Below, piece by piece: positions 29,341 to 39,676 of a stretch of 64,000 nucleotides of DNA (positions are counted from its first letter, which is position 1; each line of letters begins with the position of its first letter). Location of the stretch: positions 62,001-126,000 of the forward strand of contig JAFEVB010000037.1 of the NCBI GenBank assembly GCA_032629725.1, given 5' to 3'. The stretch comes from Gremmenia infestans (taxonomy: Eukaryota; Ascomycota; Leotiomycetes; Helotiales; Hamatocanthoscyphaceae). The notes below the pieces were generated by a model. That model worked only from the letters and a program-made list of their open reading frames with translations. It was not told where the DNA came from and ran no database searches. The translations under genes and the position numbers were made by a program.

Positions 29341-30113
29341 ACTAACGTTTAATGTTTTCCTTTGTTATATTAGATTTGCATTGTACACCATGATGGTGGG
29401 AGTAATCTGGCGAGCGCCATATGCTCAGACTGCTTGTAATTTTGCTTAAACACAAATTGCTGTTACAAGGGATCGCTATACCCAGGCCAGGATATCTTGT
29501 GACGGGGGTCAACATAATTGGATTGAGTGTAATATGAATATAATTTTCTGCTCAAATCGAAGCTTTTGATTGTATCCCTGGCTGCCCCTTTATATCTCCT
29601 TGACCGGCGCCCATATTGAGGCCAATTGCTATGTCAATAACTTGCGAAGAGGGGAAGACATGAAGTGTATTCTAATTCGAAACCCAAGAAATGGGCAATA
29701 GGACGCAATACGGGAGAGTTATCTGACGCTCCACAATCTTGCGTGGAAGGTCGACAATCGACAACGGAAATTACCAAGCAAGAGCATGAATTGAGCTTTC
29801 TCCGCGTCTGGATCACAACATCCCGCATCATATAAGTCATTTAACAATGCACCACTTATCTAGATCTCCCACCCTGCATGTATCTTGTCCCTATCAAAAA
29901 TGTGTCGGGATGTAGGGGAGAAAGCGACCGTGGAGGTAACGAAGACTTTCTCTGCTTTTCTATGTCGAGGCTCATATTTCAACAGAAGTAAAATTCAGGC
30001 AAATATCTCTATTATGAATGACAGGCTATTGTACAATAGTGCAATAGTTGAAGAATATTGCGGTTACTTTATTCTAGAGATCTAGTTGCTACCGACAGTC
30101 TGGCTTTTGTTCT
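29341..30113. other. Intergenic between convergent genes
   Basis: About 0.77 kb between the stop codons of the vezatin-like gene and the beta-ureidopropionase gene. AT-rich, with an open frame of 66 codons near 29900 that lacks protein-like features. No repeats were seen. Confidence 0.5.
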
Positions 30114-31456
30114 TCATGGGTTTATCCCATTTCTGATATTCTCATCATACCCGAGGACTGCCTGCAGTAAGACTTGTGCCCCCAAAGCACAATCCTCAGG
30201 TGTTGTGTATTCAGCAGGATTGTGACTTATTCCGTCTTTGGAGGGTACAAATATCATACTGCTCTTGACTACTTTGCTCGTCCATGCAGCGTCATGACCA
30301 GCCCCGCTCTTTATATCCATGATCTTGGACGGCCCTATTTCTGCCACAGCAGCAGACCGAACAGCAGAAATACAATCATCATGGAATATAGATTCTGGCA
30401 AACCCCACGTACGCAAAACGGAATAAGACGTGTTGTTCTTCTCGTTCTGTATAATCTCATCAAAACGTTTGAAGATGGCAGTACACAGATCTTCAACCAT
30501 GGCATCCGTTGAACAACGAATATCAATAATGAATTCAACCCCACTGGGAATTGTGGCTTGGCTCTGAGTGTCTGAAGTGATCACTCCCACAGTAGCAACA
30601 CCCCGGCCGGTTGCCTTGGCCGTGTCACTAACAGCAGCTATCAATCTCGCAGCAGTGACCAGAGCATCGGATCTTTGGAGCATCGGAGTCGTTCCAGAGT
30701 GGCCTTCCACTCCAGAAACTCGCATAGCATACCACTTCATCCCCTGAACGGCAGTGACAACTCCCACTCGGTTGTTTGTTGCTTCTAGTCTTGGGCCTTG
30801 CTCGATATGTAGTTCGAAATAGCTCTCAAGACCATTTTCTCGGTAGTCGCAGGGGGTTTTCCCCAAGTAGCCAGTATCTTGCAATGCTTTTTGCATGGTA
30901 GTACCTTCCATGTCCTTGATCTCATGGCATGCTTCAAGACCAGTCGAGGACTTTGTAGACCATACCCCAGACGCCATCATCGCCCCAGGAAACCTGGCTC
31001 CTTCTTCGTTCGTCCAGTCGATAAGAGCTACTGGGCAATGTGTCTGGATGTTGTTCTCGTGCAGTGTTCGGAGCACTTCCAGAGCTGCTTGGATTCCCAA
31101 AATCCCGTCATAACGACCACCTATGCCCCAGTCAGTGTTCGAGATCTTCCTTGGGCTTGTATATAAGGTACTCTACCTGCAGGCTGGGTGTCTAGATGGC
31201 TTCCCATTGCGATTGGCAATTTATCCTGGCAGGTTCCATCCCGAATCGCAAAGATATTTCCCATCTGGTCGATTTTTACTCTACATCCCAAAGCCTTGCA
31301 TTCCTCAACAAGCCAGTCCCTGACACTTTTGTCTTCCTCGCTCAGTGCTAGTCGGCGCATGCCTGTAGAGTTCGTGATGGCTCCCCACGTTGAGCATGTA
31401 GATTGCAAGCTACTATTGAGCCGCTGGCCATTAATTCTCAACGTTGAATGAGACAT
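30114..31456 (-). CDS. PYD3: Beta-ureidopropionase / N-carbamoyl amino acid amidohydrolase (Pyd3-like, M20 family)
   Basis: Minus-strand exons 31456-31177 and 31120-30114, separated by a 56-nt intron that splits QPAG|GRYDG, encode 428 residues. Dimetal ligands of the M20 amidohydrolase family are all visible: His in GSHLDTQPAG, Asp in GGRYDGILG, Glu in WTNEEGARFPG, His in ELHIEQGP and His in SKDGISHNPAEYT. The dimerisation-domain motif GVEGHSGTTPM is intact. In the yeast Lachancea kluyveri, Pyd3 of this family hydrolyses N-carbamoyl-beta-alanine to beta-alanine, CO2 and ammonia, the last step of reductive uracil breakdown. Allantoate or other N-carbamoyl amidohydrolase activity is an alternative. 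The dihydropyrimidinase gene 6 kb away on the same strand favours the pyrimidine role. No targeting signal was seen. Confidence 0.87.
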
Positions 31457-32008
31457 ATTAACAGGGCGTTCAATCTAGGGGGCTGGAATAATGGTCCTTT
31501 GCGAGGGGAGGACAAGGGAGAATCGTCCCGAAACCTATGCTTGGTATCATAATTGTTGCTTGCAAGCTTGTTACTTCGAAGGTGGGATGGGATGGATCCG
31601 CCTCGCGAAGTGTGTAGTTTCCAACCTAGTTGTCTGACAAATTAATGTCAATGTCAGTCCTGGGAAATCAAGCTTCATTTCTCTACATTTGATATTACTG
31701 TACAATATGTAGGTCAACCAAGGCGAAATGATTGGATCTCCGGACTCTAGCTCTAGGTAGGGTATGCATATGCATGCACATGTTGTAAGACTCCTTCCCC
31801 TAGCCTTTCCTGCCTAATGAAACCTCTGGTGATCTTACCTGTCTGTTGAGCTTTACTGTGCTGTACATCTCGACTGCGGAGTAGTAGGTACCTAGGTACT
31901 GTACTGTAGAACCTGAGTCGTGAGGCAAGAACAATAATTTAAAAAAAAAGGGAGCTTGAATCTATTCAAGCAGTCTGCATCTCTTCAATCCAACCAACCA
32001 CCCTCGCA
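31457..32008. promoter_or_regulatory. Divergent promoter PYD3 / URA6
   Basis: About 0.55 kb shared by the minus-strand beta-ureidopropionase and plus-strand UMP kinase genes. It contains a perfect TACCTAGGTA palindrome at 31889-31898 followed by GTACTGTACTGTA, and a poly(A) run near 31940. No gene was seen. Confidence 0.5.
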
Positions 32009-33127
32009 ATGGCACATCCATTTTCCAGATTGCTGTCGCGGCGGATGTGCCAGCAATGGACACCATTTAAAAAGACTCCAGGCTCAGTATCTCGAGCTCT
32101 GCGAGCTCCGATACAAAAGCCTGCAGGAAGACGTGCCTACGCAACTGGTCCCAATCCTAACCCTGGACAGAACCCCTTGAAGATCTGGCCCTTCATTGCA
32201 ATCACACTCTTGGGAACAGGATCTTACATCTTGATGGTGAGAAGTCGAACCGGTACGTCACATTCCACGGTTCACATTGGATACAGGTACATAGGTATTC
32301 TTGAAAATGCCATCACAAGCTCATTTCGAGAGCCGCTTTAACATGCAAGAACTACTGTACCAAGCGGAACCTCGCCCGCACTATCCTTATATTATGATGG
32401 ACCTCCTGAACTTCTCCTTTACAAACCACCGTCACTAACAAACACAATCCTCTCAGACATGGCGCCTCCCCCTCCTCCTCCTCATGAGCAAATCGCTGCC
32501 CCCCAAAAATCCACCCCAACCTTCTCCCCAGCCAACGTAACCGTGCTCTTCGTGCTGGGCGGCCCCGGTGCAGGAAAAGGCACACAATGTGCGAACCTAG
32601 TCCGCGACTACCACTTCACGCACCTGTCGGCGGGCGACCTTCTGCGCGCCGAGCAGGACCGCGCGGGCTCCGAGTTTGGCACTTTGATCAAAGAGTATAT
32701 CCGCGACGGCAAGATCGTGCCCATGGAAGTGACGGTGCAGCTGCTGGAGAACGCCATGACGGAGACGCTGGAGAAGAGCCAGGGTGGGAAGGGGAAGTTT
32801 CTGATCGATGGCTTTCCCAGGCAGATGGACCAGGCGCTGAAGTTTGAGTCGTCGGTGTGCCCGTCGAAGTTCGTGCTGTTTTTTGACTGCCCGGAGCAGG
32901 AGATGCAGAGGCGCTTGTTGGATCGGGGCAAGACTAGTGGGAGGTCGGACGATAATGCTGAGAGTATTAAGAAGAGGTTCAAGACGTTCGTGGAGACTAG
33001 TATGCCAGTGGTAGATTACTTTGACGGTCAGGGACGGGTGGTGAAGGTTGTGGCTACCAAGACCCCGGAACAGGTGTATCAGGAGACGAAGGAGAAGCTG
33101 GAGGCCAGACTGGGAAAGAACTTTTAG
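32009..33127 (+). CDS. URA6: Uridylate (UMP/CMP) kinase with N-terminal presequence and membrane anchor
   Basis: Two exons, 32009-32252 and 32457-33127, joined by a 204-nt phase-1 intron that ends CACTAAC...CTCAG, a near-ideal branch site and acceptor. The product has 304 residues. Residues 1-50 are basic and Ser/Ala-rich (FSRLLSRRM...GRRAYATGP), like a mitochondrial presequence. Residues about 57-76 (LKIWPFIAITLLGTGSYILM) form one membrane span. A Pro-rich linker precedes the kinase: P-loop GGPGAGKGTQC, HLSAGDLLRAEQ, IVPMEVTVQLLENAM, FLIDGFPRQMDQ and LID DRGKTSGRSDDN, all intact. Ura6 phosphorylates UMP to UDP for pyrimidine nucleotide synthesis. Yeast Ura6 is about 200 residues, so the anchor is extra. 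An ATG at 32459 starts exon 2 and could yield a short soluble form. Confidence 0.85.
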
Positions 33128-33464
33128 ATTGGCGTTGGGGATGATAGAACAGAAGATAGAAAGCGGGTATGAGATGGGGGGACAAGTTTGTTTCATAGGT
33201 GTAGAATAGAGCGTGTTACGTCTTTAAATGTATTCTATTCGCTGTGATCGATGCGATCCAGCCGGCAGAGCATTCGTATCTTCATAAACTGCACTCTCTA
33301 TGAAGTCTAGCATACTCCATATAACCTTTGCAGTAAGGCATCGTAGTCTTCCCGCATCAATGCCCGATGCTATGCAACCATTATACAGCCCCAACGCCAG
33401 ACGCGACTTTTGATATCAGCGGGAGGAAGAACGTGGCAAACTGCCTCTTTCTTTCAGCTTTCGC
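33128..33464. terminator. Shared 3' region of convergent URA6 and eIF3m genes
   Basis: A 337-base spacer between two stop codons, AT-richer than the flanking exons. It presumably holds the polyadenylation sites of both genes. No distinct signal was identified with confidence. Confidence 0.4.
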
Positions 33465-34783
33465 TCAATCGGTGCCCATCTCGATCATGTTATCTCTGCC
33501 TCCTGGGGCTCTCCGTCCCGCTCCCATGCCTGAAGCACCAGCAATCTTTCTCTCGGCCTCGTGCACTTCTCGCTCCTTCTGAGCCTCTGCTTGCTGCCTC
33601 TCTCTGCTGATAACCTCCTTGACAGCTCTCAAGCTCGACCTCCATGTATCAAGCCTTGTTGCAACTTCACGCCATTGCTTTTCACCAAAAACACGGTACG
33701 TTGTTCTATGAATGAGAAACACCTGCTTCTGTTGGGACAGCTTTCCCTCAATCAGCTGCGCCCGGATAACGTCAATAACCCACATCTCTACGTCTTCGAC
33801 GGGAACCTGAAGGGCCTTCGCAATGCGTTTGTACTCAAGCTCCTTGCTGTTGGTGCTAGCGGCAACACTTGCTAAGGTTAAAAGTCTCATCTTGCGGTGC
33901 AGCGCGCTGTTATCTAGAGCCTCCGTCTCAATCCAGTCCTCGTTCTCGTCTCGGAAATCAGTGTAGTCTTCCAATTCCTTCTCAGAGAAGATCTCAAGTA
34001 ATTCGGAATATTCGGCGTGGGAATCGCTCAGGGCTTGGATGGTAGGCAGAGAGGTAAGATCGTGGAAGTCGAAATGTGTGCTGGAAATTAGCGCGGCTTT
34101 TAGAGCGCGGAGGGACAGGTCTTGGGCTTCCTTGGTCGAAACCTCGGAGGCTGAGAATGTGCGCAGGGCTTTGAGGATAAACTGGTAGGATTCTCTGAAG
34201 TGGTAGTCAGTAAATTTGTGTCACAAGATAGTACCCAAGTAAGAGCTTACCCTTGTTCACCGGCGTCCTCTGCGACATCTGCGAGCTGTCCATATAGCTT
34301 ACGCTGGTCTTCCTCATCCAACTCCCACTCCTCAATCCATTGATCCAACTTCTTCAGCTGCGGGCGCAAAATCTCGAAATTTCCGCTGTTCTTCACCAGG
34401 CGTAAGATTGCGGAGAAGACGTTCCATCGAACATCATTGTCGGGCTGCAAAAGGTTGAAAATAGTGGTCAGGACGTTCAGCGCAAGGCCGGAGCCGTTGA
34501 GTGGAGCCGAGGTGATGGGTTTCGAAAGGTGCTCACACATCCGGGGCAGAAACATGTTGACGTTTGGCGACTGCATAACAAGGTACACCAGGAGATTATA
34601 CGCCGCAGTGAACTCTTTCTCAGGGTATGTGTTGAGCGCAGCTGAAGCCGTCACGAGTTTCTTGAGGACCTCATCCTTGGTGTTGGCCTCGAGGAGGGGT
34701 TCTATCTCAGTTGAGATGTGTAGGTATTCGGCCAGGTCCCTGGAAAGGTCGGCGAAATTGCCTTCGACAAAGCAGTACTGCAT
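33465..34783 (-). CDS. eIF3m: Eukaryotic translation initiation factor 3 subunit M
   Basis: Minus-strand exons 34783-34251 and 34194-33465, with a 56-nt intron, encode 420 residues. The N-terminal half is an alpha-solenoid (LVTASAALNTYPEKEFTAAY, MCEHLSKPITSAPLNG). The C-terminal half is a PCI domain with HRKMRLLTLASVAAS, LEYKRIAKALQVPVEDVEMW and VFGEKQWREVATRLDTW. The tail is charged. eIF3m is part of the PCI/MPN core of eIF3, which scaffolds the 43S preinitiation complex. Some fungi have it and S. cerevisiae lacks it, consistent with a filamentous ascomycete. The ATG at 34783 is the first in frame. The 5' leader carries a CAG run immediately upstream. The opening MQYCFVEGNFADLSRDL is a little shorter than in some orthologues. 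Confidence 0.93.
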
Positions 34784-35084
34784 GATGGGCTGCTGCTGCT
34801 GCTCTCTTCTCGTGTCGTGAAGGATCGGGTTGAGGGTGAGCGGATGCTGCGATTACGATTGCCTCTGCCTCTGCGGTCGATTTTCAAGAAAAACGAGTGG
34901 GAGTTCCTTAAGCGAGGAGCTAAGACTCATTAGCGGAGGTGGGGTCAACCTAAATAGGGGCAGAGGCAGAGGCAGACAGGGGCTGTGGAGCTTGAATTCA
35001 CGATGAGGTATTTTGATGTATGTACATTATTTACAAAACTGGTAGATTCTAGACGATTGAACATCGATGCCCAATTATACAGAT
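34784..35084. other. eIF3m leader and monooxygenase 3' region
   Basis: A 301-base spacer between two minus-strand genes. On the minus strand a CAG-repeat tract lies directly before the eIF3m ATG (about 34790-34800). On the plus strand GGCAGAGGCAGAGGCAGA occurs at about 34960. No gene was seen. Confidence 0.5.
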
Positions 35085-36964
35085 TTATTCTATGAGCAGT
35101 ATGTTTCTAAAATACAATTCCAATTCTTCTACCGCATCACCTCCCAAGGCAGCAGCGGTTCCAACCCATCCATCTGGCCGCATCACAAATATTGCCCCCT
35201 CTCTCACATTAATACCGTACCTAGAGTGCGCCGTCTGGTCCTTGTCATAGAAGACTTTCCCAAATGGTGCAACACCAAGTAGCTCATAAGCCGATGGAGA
35301 GCTTTTAGCAGGAATGGTGAGCCAGGATATCGATGAGACGCCCGAGAACATCTTAGATTTTTCCCAGGCCGCGGAGAACTCTTTTAAATATACAGAAGTG
35401 TGTTCTGGTTCACCAGCGAAGACGATGGCATGGAATCTGGCAATATTCGGCGTCTCCTTATGCAACCTTGTGGCTTCAAAAGTTCCAGGCTTTTGCAACT
35501 GAACATCGGGACCTCGCTGCCCTGACTTCACCGGTGCTGGTTCAACACTCGATTTAAATGATCCAGGCACATTGACATTGTTACTGTCAAATGCAATGCT
35601 CAGCCCAGAGGTAAATGTCGACGCTTCCTCCATCACCGTCCCCAAGATCTCATTGGGGTCCGCGTTCGGGTCACCGCTCCAATCCGCCGGCAGTTGCATT
35701 GTCATCAATCTTGATATATCCTTGTCATAGTTGATAAGTTTCTGAACATTTGGCAACCGCTCGCTCTCATACGTGCTGAGAAGGGACGATGGCGCCCGGC
35801 CACGAAGCACCATGGAAAGTTTCCAGGCAAGATTGACAGCATCATGCATACCTGTATTCATTCCTTGAGCTGCTCCAGAAGAATGAGTATGACATGCATC
35901 ACCAGCAAGGAAAATGCAGTCTTTAGTGAAGAACTCCTTTGCTACCCTTTGTCCCACGGAGTAAACGGTGAACCAGTCAACTTGTGTGAACTTCAGCTTG
36001 AATGGCTTCACAGATTCGATGGCTTCTGCCACAGCCGCAGCTTCGTTGAATTCTGGGTATCCCTTTTGTCGCTCCGCCGTAAAGGCAAATCCGATCCTCG
36101 TAGCTCCATGGTCCCTGTCAAGAAATCAGTACCATGGTTTGGTTAAATTTCAAGAGCCTAGAGGATTCAACTTTCTTCGGAAGCCCAAAATTGAGGAGGC
36201 AGGAGGCAAACTTACAACGCTGCCCATAGTACGTTTCCATGGGTGGGTGATTCAAAAGCACCGTAAACTCTCGATTTAGGCACATCCGTCTCAACAATAC
36301 CATCAATTCGGACCCACTTGTCCTCTGTTGTGCTGCCTTCAAAGGGTATCTCAAGTGCCCTTCGGACAAACGACCTCCCACCGTCTGCACCTATCAAATA
36401 CTTGCAAAGAACTGTCTCTTCTCCACCAGTTACACCATTTTTCAGCAGAGCCGTAACTCTGTAACCACCAGAAGGTATATTCTCATCGACAGTAACACTG
36501 ACCAACTCAACAGGCGTCTCAAGCATCACACCCTTTTCTCGCAACCTCCTCCTGAATATCTCTTCCTGGTATTTCTGTCTCAACACCAAAGCAAAGTCCC
36601 ACTGCGTGTCTTTCATATTCTCCATAAAATACCATCCTCGACCCTGGACCTCATTTCCATCTTTATCGTAGCTCACCGTATCCCTGCACGCAAAGCATTC
36701 TTGAGCCAGCTCATCAGCCAGATCGAGCTGGTCGAGCATCTCAGTAGAGCGTGGGTAGAGGGTGATGGCTCTACCATACTGATCTTGTGAGGACTTAGGA
36801 TGCTTCTCGATTATGGCTATAGACGACGAGTGTCCGAATCTGGCCAGTTGGTATGCAAGTACAAGTCCAACGGGCCCACCACCTACGACGAGAACATCGA
36901 CATGGCGGACTTTGTTCTCGACGCTGCCCATATCTCGTATTGTGTCACGGTGTTGGGAGAACAT
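35085..36964 (-). CDS. FAD-dependent phenol hydroxylase-like monooxygenase
   Basis: Minus-strand exons 36964-36216 and 36114-35085, with a 101-nt intron, encode 592 residues. The start is the first ATG (MFSQHRDTIRDMG). MGSVENK at 36931 is an alternative start. The Rossmann FAD fold shows GGGPVG (about 27-32, VVGGGPVGLVLAYQLAR), the DG motif in LIGADGGRSFVRRAL and the GD motif in IFLAGDACHTHSSGAAQGMN. The C-terminal 170 residues fit the thioredoxin-like dimerisation domain of phenol 2-monooxygenases (GWVGTAAALGG). Such enzymes use NAD(P)H and O2 to hydroxylate aromatic rings. The substrate is not readable. It lies between eIF3m and dihydropyrimidinase, on the same strand as the latter with 327 bases between, so co-regulation with pyrimidine/hydantoin catabolism is conceivable but unproven. 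A gene for secondary metabolism or phenolic detoxification is equally possible. Confidence 0.88.
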
Positions 36965-37291
36965 GGAAGGGTTGGTTGATGGGAAAGGCACCCTACAAAT
37001 ATCGGAACGTACTCCGTAGGGCTAAAGTTTTATTTTACTTATTCATGGCTCTCAGGAGCTATTTGGTAACTAAATAGAATGATTTTACTTGATGCCGAGG
37101 CGGCGACGCCGACACTATCTTATCGCCCGGCCGCTTCAATGGTGGTCATATCGCGGGCGCCCACTTTTGAATATTTGCCGCCGAAAAGTCACTTGATTGT
37201 GCCTAAAGTTCAACCCCCTAAAGCTTTGCCTATCCGGAATTTGCGGTATACCTAGTGGTACATTTCATGACCTTTATTTTACTACAAGTGT
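36965..37291. promoter_or_regulatory. Monooxygenase promoter / PYD2 3' region
   Basis: A 327-base spacer between two minus-strand genes. It contains a GC-rich patch near 37095-37150 and CGGCCGCTTCAATG-like sequence. No coding frame is credible apart from the monooxygenase leader. Confidence 0.45.
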
Positions 37292-39263
37292 CTAAAAATT
37301 CTCCACAGTCCACTCTTCTTGACTCCGACTGCCAGCCAGAGAACTGGCATCCCGTTTCAAGAACTGTCCAAACCCCTTTTTACTAGCAACAAGACCACCC
37401 TCATCCTTGGCCCAAACCACCTCTCCCCTCAAAACCGTATACCTCGGCCACTGTTTCATAGTCCTCCCTTCATAAGGTGTGTAATCCACGTTGTGATGCA
37501 GCATCGAATTAGTAAGCTCGAACTCCTTTGTTCCATCTGGATACCAAATCGTCAAATCGGCATCACTGACCCCTGCAAGCAGTGCCCCTTTCCTTGGATA
37601 CAAGCCATACAACTTTGCTGCGTTGGTGGATGTCACTTCCACGAATTTTTGCAACTTGAGCCGGTTTGCCGATAATGCTAAGGAGAGACGAGTCTCTACA
37701 CCCGGGCATCCGTTGGGGATGTATTTGAAATGTCCATTGGGATATTCTGAGTCGATGCATGACTTCTTCCCTATTTCCGTATTGTCGTAGATGAATGGGC
37801 AGTGATCCTTAACGTCAAGATCCCAGATTAGCATTGCCTACTAGAGGATATTTTGGGAGGCGGCACAATGTTCCACGGGAACCAAGAGAATATTTAGAAG
37901 TATTCGACTCTTGAAAATGCTCCTGGGGTATTCGAAGTAGGGAATTATTCTTCTGAAAAGGTTACTTACCGAACTTAGAACAGTGAATGTACCATCTTCG
38001 AGGCCCTGCCAGATGCCTTCATGGTCCTGCTCCCCTTCCCGAGGTGGAGGAGAGCACACGCACTTTGCGCCTTCGAAACCTGGTTTGTCCAAGTCCTTGC
38101 GAGTCAAGAAGAGGTATTGTGGACAAGTCTCTGCATATACTGGTAGTCCCCTTTTCTGTGCATCTGAGATGTGCTTTGCCGCAGCTGGAGAAGATACATG
38201 CACAATGAGGATCGGGACATCTATGAACTCGCTCAGAGACACGGCTCGGTAGGTTGCTTCAATTTCAGCTACTGGAGGATGGCTTGTGGCGTGGTATTTG
38301 GGAGCGAACAGCTTCTTCTCTTCCAGCTTCTTGATCGTCCAGTCGATGATTGCACCATTTTCGGCATGGATCATGGTGACGATTTTCTGCTTACGGGCTT
38401 CGAACAAAACGTCCAAGATCTCTGAGTCTTGCAGCTGCAATGCTTCCTAGTCCGGAATTCTGGAGTCATTATTACTTCTTTGGAAATAAGTCAGGAATGC
38501 ACAAGGAGAATGTCCCAATAAGGAAGATATCTCAACTACTAGATTTACTATGAAAAGCGTGTTTATTCCAAGAAATTGACTTACATATGTCATGTAGATT
38601 TTTAAGGAAGATATACCTGCTTCTCTCAGAGCTTTGAATTCGGAGATTGCTTGGATTCCAGCATTTGAGCAAATCAGATGGAACGAGTAGTCCGTGTAGC
38701 AATTATCTCGTGCGAGAGCATGTGTAGCTTCAAGTGCCGCAAGCAAAGAAGGCTCACTTTTTCTTTGAGGAGCGAAGGTAATTAAAGTCGTTGTACCACC
38801 TGAAATTGCTGATCTAGTTCCTAGAAAGGCGTCAACATTGATAAAGGGGGCCATCACCTCTCCCTAAATTAAATGACTTACCAGTCTCATAATTGTCTGC
38901 ACTTTGTCCCTTTCCGAACAGAGCAGGCTCCGCTCTAAAGAGAGTCAGTGATCAATAGCAAATAAGCCGACCATCAAAAGATTGTTTATGACGACTTACA
39001 AATGAACATGTGCATCAATACCTCCAGGCTAGAAGCCTCATTATTAGTCAGAATCCTCCATATGCAGTCTCAACATTCTCCTGTCTGCTTACCATGACCA
39101 TTCCACCCTCCGCATCTATAGTTTTTGTCGCATTTGCGCCGTAAAAAGAGCCTCTAGGGACGACTTTTGCAATCTTCCCATCCTTCACTGCAATATCAAA
39201 GTTCCCCGTCTCTTGATCCGTGACAACGACTCCGTTCAAGACCAGCAAATCATATTCAGCCAT
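37292..39263 (-). CDS. PYD2: Dihydropyrimidinase / hydantoinase (Pyd2-like)
   Basis: Six minus-strand exons (39263-39093, 39028-39000, 38934-38882, 38820-38585, 38446-37970, 37807-37292) give 493 residues with phase kept. Amidohydrolase metal ligands are in place: HxH in GGIDAHVHL (split by intron 2), the carboxylated Lys in SSLKIYMTY, His in TMIHAENG, His in ILIVHVSSP and Asp in SSDHCPFIYD. KGQSADNYETG and SGGTTTLITF are family hallmarks. The C-terminal part includes NVDYTPYEGRTMKQWP. Dihydropyrimidinase opens 5,6-dihydrouracil or dihydrothymine to N-carbamoyl-beta-amino acids, the substrate of the Pyd3-like enzyme encoded at 30.1-31.5 kb. Other hydantoins are possible substrates. Exons of 29 and 53 nt and introns of 138 and 162 nt make this one of the more fragmented genes here. 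No targeting signal is visible. Confidence 0.9.
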
Positions 39264-39676
39264 GATGCATTAGCAGACAGCCAATCAATATTCTCCAAAG
39301 AATGTGAAGCAAGAGCCCTGTTAGTATCAAAGAATTTTGACCATTGCGACAGGTATTTTCATCTCCCACCCTTGAGTGTTTTGGTGGTTCATGAGTGGGA
39401 GGACCTTATCTATGCCTATCTCGGTTTTGGCCGATAGGCTTTGTTCGTTAAGATAGGGGCTGGACTCAGAAAGGCGGCACTGATTATCATCCGCTTTTAG
39501 TGTCTCCCGCCGCCTGGCGCCTTGTGAATTGGTGCCGCTTTATCAATCCACCACTTGGGACTGCAAGAGCATGAAGTCTTCTATGAGGTAGAAACTAGAA
39601 GCCTTGATTGTAGGTCAAAATATTTGATTTGCAGATACATGTAAAAATCAGGCAAAGCCAGGCTTTATCGCGATAA
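39264..39676. promoter_or_regulatory. PYD2 upstream region
   Basis: A 413-base spacer between two minus-strand genes: the PYD2 promoter and the glycosidase 3' region. A frame on the plus strand (39213-39437) overlaps the PYD2 start and looks accidental. A GATAG/CTATC-type GATA word near 39433-39454 (GATAGG, AAGATAGGGG) would suit nitrogen-regulated (AreA-type) control. That is inference from a short motif. Confidence 0.35.

Noticed and set aside
32253..32341. Stand-alone 110-residue membrane protein ending at 32341, upstream of the UMP kinase
   Set aside because: The GTACGT donor at 32253 and the CACTAAC...CTCAG acceptor at 32456 join in phase to the kinase. The residues after 32253 look like intron translation.
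30114..39263. A secondary-metabolite biosynthetic cluster
   Set aside because: The monooxygenase is the only tailoring-type enzyme. There is no polyketide, peptide or terpene synthase, transporter or pathway regulator, and eIF3m and UMP kinase are housekeeping.
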